Positions 34,967 to 42,827 of a stretch of 64,000 nt of DNA are shown here, in pieces (positions within the stretch are counted from its first letter, which is position 1; each line of letters begins with the position of its first letter). The translations under genes were made by a program, and so were the position numbers. Below the pieces are notes generated by a model. That model did no database searches. It was given only the letters and a program-made list of their open reading frames with translations, and was not told the DNA's origin. Origin of the DNA: Methanobacteriota archaeon (GTDB lineage: Archaea; Thermoplasmatota; E2; DHVEG-1); the NCBI GenBank assembly GCA_903877165.1, contig CAIRCU010000015.1, forward strand, positions 1 through 64,000, written 5' to 3'.

Positions 34967-35332
34967 TCACCCCAGAATCCGGATGTTTTTCCCTTTCGGG
35001 TTGTGTTTCATGAGCTCATCAATCGTCAGTGCTTTGCCGCCGGCCTTTTTGATCTTCTCTCGAGCGTTCTCGGTGAACGACCAGGCCGCGATGCTCGCCT
35101 TCTTAGTAAGCGACCCGGGGGAGAGGACTTTCCCAGGGATGAGCGCGGTCTCGTTCGCGCCGAGGTTCTTCTCGATGCGTGAGAGGTTGACCTCAGGCCA
35201 GTTACGCAACGGTTTCTCCAGGCGCTCCGCGACATCCTTCCAGATGGGCGCCTGCTGTTCATTGGAAATCTTCTTTAAATCCTGAATCAAGGTGACAAGA
35301 TGAGGATTAGTCTTTGGTGCCGGATTTGCCAT
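34967..35332 (-). CDS. rpl18e: 50S ribosomal protein L18e
   Basis: 121 residues: TNPHLVTLIQDLKKIS, WKDVAERLEKP.RNWPEVNLSRI and VLSPGSLTKKASIAAWSFTENAREKI. First gene of the ribosomal-polymerase operon; 6 bases upstream of rpl13. Confidence 0.97.
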   Translation of the reverse strand: MANPAPKTNPHLVTLIQDLKKISNEQQAPIWKDVAERLEKPLRNWPEVNLSRIEKNLGANETALIPGKVLSPGSLTKKASIAAWSFTENAREKIKKAGGKALTIDELMKHNPKGKNIRILG

Positions 35333-35532
35333 AGGGTGTTCTCCCGTAGATGGTGGGTAGGAAAAGAAAGTCTTGTTTATAAACGTTGTGGGCAGGGCGC
35401 AAAAACAGGTTTGTCTCGTGATTCAATGTTGAAGAAGCCACCGTCTCGGGTCGCACGAATGTTTAAGAGGTCTCAGCCTTTATCGATGCCTCCAAGGCGA
35501 CACGCGCTGTGAATCAAAACTTCGTCACATAA

Positions 35533-35544
35533 TTTATATATAAG
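35533..35544 (+). promoter_or_regulatory. TATA box of the PKD-HTH regulator
   Basis: TTTATATATAAG; transcription start expected near 35563 with a CAGGAG ribosome site before the ATG at 35581. Confidence 0.6.
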
Positions 35545-35580
35545 CTGTGGTCGCTTAATGACATCAGGAGTCCGTACTAC

Positions 35581-36945
35581 ATGCATCCTGGAAACCATTG
35601 CAAAACCTTGATCTTTTCCTTTTTGGTTGGAGGACTTCTCCTTTGCTGTCTTCCGAGCGGGTCAGCCGCAGCTGCTGAGCGGGAGAACGCCGCAGTGCCT
35701 ATCTTGCATTCCCTGCAGATTGGGAATGCCTCCTCAGACAACAGCAGTCTCACAACGTTCTACTCGCAAGTGTCCCATGATCCGGCTGTGGAGTCGAGCA
35801 TGGTGACAATGAATGGGGAACGAACCGAGCTGATTCAGTTACCCCCGGAGAGCATCGGCGTGATACTGCCTGGGAACCGCATCGCAGTGAAGTACGATGA
35901 GGGGACAATCAGCCTGCTGCCGAATGGGAGCATGGTCACCCAGTATCACGGGAAACCCTGCATCCAGGTGCCGGATCAGAAGGCGGCCCTTACAGTCTCC
36001 AACATCATCCAGTCTCCCCTTGAGAATTTCACGAGCACCGCGTTACTGTACCAAGATATCCATGACCTGGACCAGTACCACGTGATTGCGGTCTTCCCGA
36101 TTGCGATGCAACGGGACTCCCAGGCCGTCATCAGCCAATATTCCATCGAATGGGGCGATGGCACGCAGGACTCATATGCCGGCAACCAGACGACCGCACG
36201 GCATGCCTATCGCAGCAGCGGCGTATACTACATGAAGATCCATGCGACGGACAGTCTCGATGTCACCTACTCCACCGTTCAGGTCTACGCGGTGAAATAC
36301 GAGGGCGACCTGGCTCATTCATATCTCTGGGCGAAGAAGAACGAAGGTCCGGTGGCAACCCTGCTTGGGACGGGGTTAGGATTCCTGATGATAAGCGCGG
36401 TAGCGTTCACGGAGAACGGCAAGTACAGACTCTTGATGTTCCTCACGTTGTTCTTCCCGATGTACACCCGGATCCAAAAGGAGGATGTCCTCGATCAGTT
36501 CGTCCGCGGACAAATCTATGGGTATATCAAAACGAATCCAGGGGTGCACTATAACCAAATCCTCCGGGAAATCGGAGTGAAGAACGGGACGCTGTCATAT
36601 CACCTCGGTGTCCTCGAGAAGACGCAGTTGATTAAATCACGGCGTGAAGGTCTGAAGTACCGCGCGTTCTATCCGACGGACATGATGTTCCCCAAGGAAG
36701 AACGGTTCCGTTTAACCGAACTGCAGGTCCGCATCATCAAGGAAATCACGGATCATCCCGGGAACACTCAGAAAGAAATCTCCAAACGTCTCGGACAGAA
36801 GCCGCAGACGGTGAACTACAACATCAAGGTCTTGGAGCAAGCCGGCATTATCCGGGTGCTACGTAAGGGTCGAAAGACGCGTTGCTATCCCCCTGAATCG
36901 GCCCCTGAGCCGTCCGTAGGCAGCCCCGCTCCTGACGAGATCTGA
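35581..36945 (+). CDS. Transmembrane regulator: external PKD domain, internal winged helices
   Basis: 454 residues. Signal-type N-terminus (LIFSFLVGGLLLCCLPSGSAAA); an extracellular region of about 240 residues ending in a PKD-like domain (YSIEWGDGTQDSYAGNQTTA, AYRSSGVYYMKIHATDS); a membrane helix pair (LLGTGLGFLMISAVAFT, YRLLMFLTLFFPMY); then two winged helices (IYGYIKTNPGVHYNQILREI with NGTLSYHLGVLEK; LQVRIIKEITDHPGNTQKEI with QTVNYNIKVLEQ). The layout couples an outside sensor to DNA binding in one chain. Ligand and targets unknown. Confidence 0.8.
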   Translation: MHPGNHCKTLIFSFLVGGLLLCCLPSGSAAAAERENAAVPILHSLQIGNASSDNSSLTTFYSQVSHDPAVESSMVTMNGERTELIQLPPESIGVILPGNRIAVKYDEGTISLLPNGSMVTQYHGKPCIQVPDQKAALTVSNIIQSPLENFTSTALLYQDIHDLDQYHVIAVFPIAMQRDSQAVISQYSIEWGDGTQDSYAGNQTTARHAYRSSGVYYMKIHATDSLDVTYSTVQVYAVKYEGDLAHSYLWAKKNEGPVATLLGTGLGFLMISAVAFTENGKYRLLMFLTLFFPMYTRIQKEDVLDQFVRGQIYGYIKTNPGVHYNQILREIGVKNGTLSYHLGVLEKTQLIKSRREGLKYRAFYPTDMMFPKEERFRLTELQVRIIKEITDHPGNTQKEISKRLGQKPQTVNYNIKVLEQAGIIRVLRKGRKTRCYPPESAPEPSVGSPAPDEI

Positions 36946-36983
36946 GAAAGGGTTTCTTTGGTCAAAATTTTATTCCATAAGTC

Positions 36984-36992
36984 GTTTAAAAG
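36984..36992 (+). promoter_or_regulatory. TATA box of the structured RNA
   Basis: GTTTAAAAG, inside a GTCG...CGAC near-palindrome (36981-36997). A start about 25 bases on falls at 37011-37014, exactly where the first RNA helix begins. Confidence 0.5.
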
Positions 36993-37010
36993 CCGACGGG
37001 ATTCTTATTT

Positions 37011-37240
37011 TTGCCTGATGTCTGGTGCGATCCTATTCAGTTCCACTGCGCACAAGCACAGCCCACAAGGTGACATCAGGGGAAATCGATCCGCCGTGTC
37101 AATGCACTCGTGAAAACTCCTGGTGGATGGACGGCAAGAACGAAGCATGCTTTCGCCGTCAGTCACTTGCAGCACGAGGTGGTGAGGATATTGGCACGGT
37201 GGTGCTTCGATTTCCGTAGATTTTTTTTGGTCGGAAATCA
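37011..37240 (+). ncRNA. Candidate structured RNA or riboswitch-like leader
   Basis: A compact two-domain fold. Domain 1: CCTGATGTC (37014-37022) pairs perfectly with GACATCAGG (37072-37080). Domain 2, a long irregular hairpin: GGAAATCGA (37081-37089) with TCGATTTCC (37207-37215), CCGCCGTGTCAAT (37091-37103) with ATTGGCACGGTGG (37190-37202, 13 bp with two G-T pairs), CACTCGTG (37105-37112) with CACGAGGTG (37173-37181, one bulge), and GACGGC (37130-37135) with GCCGTC (37155-37160). T8 follows at 37221-37228. GATTTCC can also pair with GGAAATC at 37233-37239. Not a known class that I recognise (not SRP, RNase P, tRNA or 5S). Confidence 0.65.
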
Positions 37241-37272
37241 TAATAAGCTCCTGCCAGGTTGCCGTTGAGTGT

Positions 37273-37782
37273 ATGTCCGTAATGATAGCGATTTGCGGGA
37301 GCGATGACTGCGAGACCCTTAAAACTTCGTCTATCATGCTGGCTGAGGAGATCGGCCGGTTGATTGCCCTGCGCGGGGGCATCCTGGTATGCGGAGGGCG
37401 AGGTGGAATCATGCGTGCGGCGTGTAAAGGGGCGAAGGCGGAAGGGGGGTTGACGGTGGGGATTCTACCTGATACAAAGGATGAGGCGAACGAATGGGTG
37501 GATGTTCCTGTGGCAACCGGGCTTGGCATTCGGCGCAATATGGTGGTTGTCAACGCTGCTGATGTGGTGATTGCGTTGAATGGGCGGTGGGGGACGCTCA
37601 ATGAGATTTCGTTTGCGCAGATTTTTGGGAAGCCATTGGTTCTCGTCCGAGGCTCAGGTGGCTGCGTGGATGATGTGGTGGAAAGTCAGACGCTTGCCTT
37701 GTGTGGGACTCGGTATTCTGTGGCAGAGACCGCACAGGAGGCAGTGGATCAGGCGTTCTCCTGGTGCAAGAACACGGTGTGA
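37273..37782 (+). CDS. TIGR00725/LOG-like Rossmann protein
   Basis: 169 residues. IAICGSDDCETL at the start, VCGGRGGIMRAACKGAKAEGGLTVGILPD, and GRWGTLNEI, the position of the LOG-family G-x-G-T-x-x-E motif. LOG-type proteins cleave nucleoside monophosphates to base and ribose phosphate; TIGR00725 members are uncharacterised. It follows the structured RNA by about 35 bases and may be controlled by it. No strong ribosome site; ATG 37273 or 37282 could be the start. Confidence 0.75.
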   Translation: MSVMIAICGSDDCETLKTSSIMLAEEIGRLIALRGGILVCGGRGGIMRAACKGAKAEGGLTVGILPDTKDEANEWVDVPVATGLGIRRNMVVVNAADVVIALNGRWGTLNEISFAQIFGKPLVLVRGSGGCVDDVVESQTLALCGTRYSVAETAQEAVDQAFSWCKNTV

Positions 37783-37963
37783 TTTTATCGTTTGTGATAT
37801 TCTTTTTCGGTATATTTAAGTAGGATGAATACCAAAGTATAACATGAGGATCTGGATCTTCCCATTCCTTTTCCTTCCATCTCTCCTAACCCCTACCCCT
37901 CCAGATCCTTCTCCCATTCTCAACCATTATTATGATACACGGAAAAAAACAGGGTGGATTTCG

Positions 37964-38095
37964 TTATTGTTCCTTAGTCCATCGTTTGAGGATGCGGGAG
38001 GCCTCGAAATCTGCGATATAATCTGAGAATCCCATGTTCTTTAAGCGATTGGACAGTGCATCGCGGTAGAGACTCTCGAGGTCTTTGGCATTCAA
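37964..38095 (-). CDS. Small 43-residue helical protein
   Basis: Begins at TTG with a GGAGGGGG ribosome site about 8-10 bases upstream. The product (AKDLESLYRDALSNRLKNMG, then SDYIADFEASRILKRWTKEQ) has an amphipathic, protein-like composition with two helices. A TTTATATATTT box at 38131-38141 fits a short leader. I know no family; promoter, ribosome site and composition agree that it is real. Confidence 0.5.
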   Translation of the reverse strand: MNAKDLESLYRDALSNRLKNMGFSDYIADFEASRILKRWTKEQ

Positions 38096-38130
38096 GGGAA
38101 TTCCCCCTCCATAATTATTATAGTCTTTCT

Positions 38131-38141
38131 AAATATATAAA
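38131..38141 (-). promoter_or_regulatory. TATA box of the 43-residue protein gene
   Basis: TTTATATATTT on the minus strand; transcription start expected near 38110, directly before GGAGGGGG. Confidence 0.5.
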
Positions 38142-38206
38142 TATTATTATCATTTTTGATATCTTTTAATAAGGAGGGGGGGGTTTTCAGGCCTTGGACG
38201 GCCGAA

Positions 38207-39085
38207 TCACTCAAAGACTTTTAAGGCGCTTATATCGACTGGGAGGTGCAGAGAGGCGGCGATGGGCCTGCATTTGGTGCGCAGTACGTAGGCAATCGGA
38301 TGGATCGGTAGCTCGGACAGCGACTCGTAGTTCGCCATGCCTTTGGAGAGGACCAGGTCCGTGTCATCAAGCGCGGTCGAAAGCGTCGATGGAAGTGGGT
38401 CGATGGGGACTCCGACGGCGAATGACTCCGTCGTGAGTATCGCATCAACGACCTCGGAGAAATGCACGGCTTTGGCATCGTCCATGGTGGCGTCGCTGAG
38501 GATTGGGGTGCCTTTCACGACGAGGGTGATTGATACATTGGGGTACGCGGAGCGAAGTTCGCGGCAGAGGATCTTATCGAAGACGTGTTCCCCGCAGTTA
38601 TCCGTGAAAAACAGGAGCCGGCGGGTCGAATGGAGGAGCCGTGTGAGGGCGGGGTAGTCATCATGTCCGAACCCTTCGTGATACAAACGGTCAAACACGC
38701 TCGCAAGCATCTCTGGCGTCGTCCCCGCGCCTTCGATGCCGAAATCAAGCATGTTTGCGATGACCGAGCACAGAAGACTTGTTTTCAGGCGGTCTTTGGA
38801 GCCATCGAGGAGGCGCTCGACCGTCTTCACTAATGCCAACGCCTCCCGGGTGCTGCGCTGTTTGAGGTCCTGGTAGGGATCATGGTCCCCGAGGGCGTCA
38901 TAGACTGCTTGATGGACCTGGGTTGCGATAGTGGCGCTGTTGCGATGGGGATCGTATCTGGCTGCGAGCACGGTGCATGCCGCTTGGACAGCCTGGGTCT
39001 TTTTTTGCTCTGAAACGGCGGTAAGGTCTGTCTCGAACAGGACGCGTTTCAGCAGGCACGGGACGCAATGTGGATCGATGTTCAT
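38207..39085 (-). CDS. DUF89 / ARMT1-like metal-dependent phosphatase
   Basis: 292 residues. N-terminal CVPCLLKR cysteine pair with a helical domain, then the catalytic alpha/beta domain: LLFFTDNCGEHVFDK (Asp and Asn metal ligands), ITLVVKGTPILSDATMDDA and DLVLSKGMANYESL. Archaeal DUF89 proteins are damage-control phosphatases acting on phosphorylated metabolites such as sugar phosphates. Full-length for the short archaeal type. Confidence 0.88.
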   Translation of the reverse strand: MNIDPHCVPCLLKRVLFETDLTAVSEQKKTQAVQAACTVLAARYDPHRNSATIATQVHQAVYDALGDHDPYQDLKQRSTREALALVKTVERLLDGSKDRLKTSLLCSVIANMLDFGIEGAGTTPEMLASVFDRLYHEGFGHDDYPALTRLLHSTRRLLFFTDNCGEHVFDKILCRELRSAYPNVSITLVVKGTPILSDATMDDAKAVHFSEVVDAILTTESFAVGVPIDPLPSTLSTALDDTDLVLSKGMANYESLSELPIHPIAYVLRTKCRPIAASLHLPVDISALKVFE

Positions 39086-39226
39086 GCGTTCTCTAGCAAG
39101 GAGAGCCAGTGTTTAAACATTTTTCTTGAGGAAATTCATTGGGAATTTAAAGCAGCACATGAATCGCCTCCAAGCAGTTTCTTGAATTTAATATCAGGCC
39201 GACAAAGAGATTGGTAGAGAAATCAT

Positions 39227-39236
39227 CTTATATCAT
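39227..39236 (+). promoter_or_regulatory. TATA box of the 39265 gene
   Basis: CTTATATCAT. With start near 39254 it leaves only the ATG at 39265 (with GAGGGAG) as a usable start; earlier in-frame ATGs lie before the transcript. Confidence 0.5.
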
Positions 39237-39264
39237 ACTTGATATGCGGCTGTTGAGGGAGCCG

Positions 39265-39537
39265 ATGAAATCCTACACCTACGCCAGTCTCGTCAGTCTC
39301 GTGTTCTTGAAGCATAAAACATCGATCAGTCGCAGCATTGAAAGCGTGATTCGCAGCACCGATGCCCTCGCCGAACGCCTCGGGCAACATCCAACGCTCA
39401 GTCACATGACAAAGTATCGCATCATCACGGAACTAATGGCGACCAACATCCTCACTCAACACAACAAAACCGGACGGAAGAAACTCAGACTCTCGGCTGA
39501 AATCCAGCACTACCTCGCTGAACAACAGGAACTATAA
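39265..39537 (+). CDS. Small winged-helix-like protein, unknown
   Basis: 90 residues, basic. The second half (TKYRIITELMATNILTQHNKTGRKKLRLS) reads like the recognition helix and wing of a winged helix, with an N-terminal hydrophobic helix (YASLVSLVFLKHKTSISR). Divergent from the DUF89 gene. Could be a small DNA-binding protein; family not recognised. Confidence 0.5.
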   Translation: MKSYTYASLVSLVFLKHKTSISRSIESVIRSTDALAERLGQHPTLSHMTKYRIITELMATNILTQHNKTGRKKLRLSAEIQHYLAEQQEL

Positions 39538-39924
39538 TAAAACCAATTGCCCACTTTTATAGCTGATCCACGCCTGTCGGGGCCTACACGTATATATAAA
39601 ATTTCATCGATGAGGAGAACCCTCACTTTTTAGAAAAAATTTGAAAAAAGAAAAAATTTAAATAATGATACTCATATTCATGATAACAGATAGCAATTAA
39701 TAAAGCCCGGGCGGCATCAGTATGAAGTGATTAATAGTCCCTGAGGAGAGGAGGAAGGGATTGTCTTTTTGATCTTCATATTATCCCCCTTACAAAAAAC
39801 ACGCCCTTCCTTCCTTCATTTCCTTAGCCACGCCGCTATGGACTTCTTGGATTTTCGGAAAGGGATTTAAATTCCATCGCGATAGTCAGCCTGCCTTTGG
39901 CAAATGGAGGAGGCAGAACCAGCA
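39538..39924 (+). other. Non-coding region upstream of the thiolase operon
   Basis: No gene found. It holds two strong TATA-like boxes, GTATATATAAAA (about 39590) and AATTTAAATAATG (about 39655), a GCCCGGGC palindrome (39705-39712), a GAGGAGAGGAGGAAGGG purine run that lacks a following ORF, and the thiolase promoter GATTTAAATTCC (39864-39875). A short untranslated RNA from one of the first boxes is possible but nothing in its sequence identifies it. Confidence 0.4.
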
Positions 39925-41103
39925 ATGAACGAGGTAGTCATAGTCGCGGCAGTCCGAACGGCACAAGGGAAATTCGATGGGACACTCAAGGAATTCTCCG
40001 CTCCCCAGCTGGGTGGGATTGCCATCAAGGAAGCCATTCACAAAGCCACAATAGCCCCCGCAGACGTCAACGAAATCATCATGGGCAACGTCGTCTCCGC
40101 AGGCCTCGGGCAGAACGTCGCCCGCCAGGCGGCGATCGCCGCACAGATGCCATACGAGGTCGGATGCCTGCATGTCGACAAAGTCTGCGGGTCCTCACTA
40201 AAAGCCGTTATTCTCGCCACACAGGCGATCAAGTGCGGGGACGCGGACTGCGTCGTCGCCGGTGGCATGGAGAGCATGACCAACGCCCCCTACATCCTGG
40301 ATAAAGCACGCTTCGGGTACCGAATCTTCGACGGCAAGGTCGTCGACGCCATGGTCCACGACGGTCTCTGGGACGTCTACAACAACTTCCACATGGGGAT
40401 GACCGGAGAAATCGTCGCCGAGAAGTACCACATCTCCAGACTTGAATGCGACCAGATCTCCGCGGAAAGCCATCAGAAGGCAGCGAAGGCCACGGAGTCC
40501 GGCGCCTTCAAAGACGAAATCGTCCCCATCACGATTCCCCAGAAGAAGGCTGATCCCATTGTCTTTTCAAAAGACGAAGGCATCCGCAAGGACGCTACGG
40601 TCGAAAGCCTCGGCAGACTCAAGCCGTTCTTCAAAGAAGGCGGCGTCATCACCGCGGGGAACGCATCCCAGATCACCGACGGCGCTTCAGCGGTCGTGGT
40701 GATGAACAAGAAGAAGGCGGAGAGCCTCGGGCTCGACCCGCTCGCGCGCATCGCAGGCTACGGGACGTACGGCGTCCGGCCCGAGCTGGTCATGGAGGCA
40801 CCCATCCCCGGCGTCCGCGCGCTCCTTGGAAAGATGCATCTGAAGATCACTGATTTCGATTTCGTGGAACACAACGAGGCGTTCTCCTCCGCGTCCGTGG
40901 CGTTGATCAAAGAACTGGGCATCCCACGCGAGGTGTTCAACGTCAACGGCGGCGCGATCGCCATCGGCCATCCGATTGGCAGTAGTGGATCCCGGATTCT
41001 CGTGACCCTGCTGCATACGATGAAGCGGCACAACAAGCATCGGGGTCTGGCAACCATCTGTCTTGGCGGAGGCCATGCGGTCTCTCTTGTCGTGGAGCGA
41101 TGA
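39925..41103 (+). CDS. Acetyl-CoA C-acyltransferase (thiolase)
   Basis: 392 residues, full length. Nucleophile Cys88 in [47 protein letters not shown] and the second Cys in ICLGGGHA. It condenses or cleaves acetoacetyl-/3-ketoacyl-CoA. The ATG at 39925 follows a GGAGGAGG ribosome site; ATG 39904 lies before that site. Overlaps the next gene by 4 bases, forming a thiolase-HBD-crotonase operon. Confidence 0.95.
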   Translation: MNEVVIVAAVRTAQGKFDGTLKEFSAPQLGGIAIKEAIHKATIAPADVNEIIMGNVVSAGLGQNVARQAAIAAQMPYEVGCLHVDKVCGSSLKAVILATQAIKCGDADCVVAGGMESMTNAPYILDKARFGYRIFDGKVVDAMVHDGLWDVYNNFHMGMTGEIVAEKYHISRLECDQISAESHQKAAKATESGAFKDEIVPITIPQKKADPIVFSKDEGIRKDATVESLGRLKPFFKEGGVITAGNASQITDGASAVVVMNKKKAESLGLDPLARIAGYGTYGVRPELVMEAPIPGVRALLGKMHLKITDFDFVEHNEAFSSASVALIKELGIPREVFNVNGGAIAIGHPIGSSGSRILVTLLHTMKRHNKHRGLATICLGGGHAVSLVVER

Positions 41104-41966
41104 TTATGACGATTCAGAAGATAGGTATTGTCGGCGCTGGCACCATGGGCCATGGCATCGCCCTAGTCGCCGCGAAACAAGGCTTCACCGTCGTCCTTCA
41201 AGACCTCACCGAGGATCTTGTGAAAAAAGGACGCGCAGCGATCGAGCGGTTCTGCGACAAGAGCGTGGAAAAAGGCAAGATGACCGGAGAGCAGAAAACA
41301 ACGCTGCTTGGGCACATCGAGACGACCACGAGCCTCGATCGGTTTGCGGACTGCGACCTGGTCATCGAAGCCGTCGTCGAGAACCCTACAGTAAAAAAAG
41401 AGCTGTTCGGCAAACTCGACCGCCTCTGCAAGAAAGACGCGATCCTCGCATCGAACACCTCCACGATCCCGATCACGGATCTCGCGTCCGCGACGAAACG
41501 ACCGGAGCAGTTCATCGGCATGCATTTCATGAACCCGGTGCCGCTCATGAAGCTCGTCGAAATCATTCGCGGTCTGCGCACTTCACCAGCCACCACACAG
41601 ACCATCACCGAGCTCGCTCTTCGACTGGAGAAGACGCCGGTCGAGGTCAACGATGGCCCCGGGTTCGTCTCCAACCGCGTACTCTTCATGATGATTAATG
41701 AGGCGATCTTCTGCGTCCAGGACGGCACCGCAAGCGTCGAGGCGATAGACAATATCATGAAGCTGGGGATGAACCACCCCATGGGGCCGCTGGAGCTTGC
41801 GGACCTCATCGGACTGGACACCAGCCTCAGCATCATGAATGTGCTGTACCACGGCTTCAACGACTCCAAGTACCGCCCCTGCCCTCTCCTACAAAAAATG
41901 GTGCAGGCGGGATACCTCGGACGCAAGAGCGGAAAAGGATTCTACGATTACAGTAAAAAAGGGTGA
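41100..41966 (+). CDS. 3-hydroxyacyl-CoA dehydrogenase
   Basis: 288 residues. NAD-binding [48 protein letters not shown] with the catalytic His, and [13 protein letters not shown] with the C-terminal dimer domain ([19 protein letters not shown]). Interconverts 3-hydroxyacyl- and 3-ketoacyl-CoA (3-hydroxybutyryl-CoA type by length). Starts at ATG 41100 or 41106, overlapping the thiolase stop. Confidence 0.95.
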   Translation: MIMTIQKIGIVGAGTMGHGIALVAAKQGFTVVLQDLTEDLVKKGRAAIERFCDKSVEKGKMTGEQKTTLLGHIETTTSLDRFADCDLVIEAVVENPTVKKELFGKLDRLCKKDAILASNTSTIPITDLASATKRPEQFIGMHFMNPVPLMKLVEIIRGLRTSPATTQTITELALRLEKTPVEVNDGPGFVSNRVLFMMINEAIFCVQDGTASVEAIDNIMKLGMNHPMGPLELADLIGLDTSLSIMNVLYHGFNDSKYRPCPLLQKMVQAGYLGRKSGKGFYDYSKKG

Positions 41967-41973
41967 ATGACGT

Positions 41974-42753
41974 ATGGATTCCAACAACCTCCTGATTGCG
42001 AAGAAGGACCATGTCGCGACGATTACGTTTCATCGTCCGGCAGTGCTTAACGCCTTGAACACTGATACGCTGTGGGAGCTTGATCAGGCGATCACGTTTC
42101 TGGAGCAAGACCAGGCTATTTCCGTGCTTGTGTTGACAGGCGAGGGGAAGGCGTTCATCGCTGGGGCGGACATCAGTCAGATGAAGACCATGACCCCGGT
42201 GCAGGCGCGGGAGTTCGCTATGCTTGGTCACCGCGTGCTCCGTCATCTGGAACAGTCCCGTCTCGTCGTCATCGCGGCCGTCAACGGGTTCGCGCTAGGC
42301 GGCGGCTGTGAAGTCCTCATGGCCTGCGACCTCACTCTTGCGGCGTCCACCGCGAAAATCGGTCAGCCGGAAATCAACCTCGGCATCCACCCAGGGTTTG
42401 GGGGGACTCAGCGCCTCCCGCGGCTCGTCGGCGCCTCCAAAGCCAAAGAACTGCTCATGACCGGTACACCAATTCCTGCGGATGAGGCCTGCCGGATCGG
42501 ATTGATCAACAAAGTCTTTCCTGGAGAGAAACTCATGGAAGAGGCTACCACGCTTGCGGCGCAGCTGGCGAGTAAATCCCCGCTGCAGCTCGCCTACATC
42601 AAAGCCCTGGTCAACGTCGGCCTGGAAGTCGAGCTTGCGGCCGCCTGTGACTTGGAAGTCGCCTCGTTTGCCGCTAGTTTTACCTCGCATGATCAGCAGG
42701 AAGGCATGGCCGCGTTCCTGGAAAAGCGACCGGCGAAGTTCACGGGGCGATGA
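41974..42753 (+). CDS. Enoyl-CoA hydratase/crotonase
   Basis: 259 residues. Oxyanion-hole segments GKAFIAGADISQM and NGFALGGGCEVLMACDL; both catalytic glutamates are present, in GGGCE and QPEINLGIHPGFGGTQRL, so hydratase activity is likely. Third gene of the thiolase-HBD-crotonase operon, together sufficient to convert crotonyl-CoA to two acetyl-CoA. Confidence 0.95.
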   Translation: MDSNNLLIAKKDHVATITFHRPAVLNALNTDTLWELDQAITFLEQDQAISVLVLTGEGKAFIAGADISQMKTMTPVQAREFAMLGHRVLRHLEQSRLVVIAAVNGFALGGGCEVLMACDLTLAASTAKIGQPEINLGIHPGFGGTQRLPRLVGASKAKELLMTGTPIPADEACRIGLINKVFPGEKLMEEATTLAAQLASKSPLQLAYIKALVNVGLEVELAAACDLEVASFAASFTSHDQQEGMAAFLEKRPAKFTGR

Positions 42754-42827
42754 CCCCCCTCTTTTTTCCCTCACAAGTCGATATTATTATATAGAACGAG
42801 GTCCATAGAAGCTTCGGGGATATTCCT

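Noticed and set aside
37025-37219. 64-codon ORF over the structured RNA
   Set aside because: Weak start, unusual composition; the base-pairing pattern explains the sequence better.
37011-37240. SRP RNA, RNase P RNA or C/D or H/ACA guide RNA
   Set aside because: No SRP helix-8 GGAA/AGCAG motif, no RNase P GAGGAAAGU/ACAGAA cores, 5' and 3' ends do not pair, no C/D boxes or ACA after the hairpins.
37005-37601. 198-codon minus-strand frame
   Set aside because: Antisense to the LOG-like gene and the structured RNA; Ser/Thr/Pro/Arg-rich composition typical of a shadow frame in GC-rich DNA.
37844-38026. 60-codon plus-strand ORF after a TATATTTAAG box
   Set aside because: Could be leaderless, but the product is Pro/Leu/Ser-rich from a pyrimidine tract and runs antisense into the better-supported 43-residue gene.
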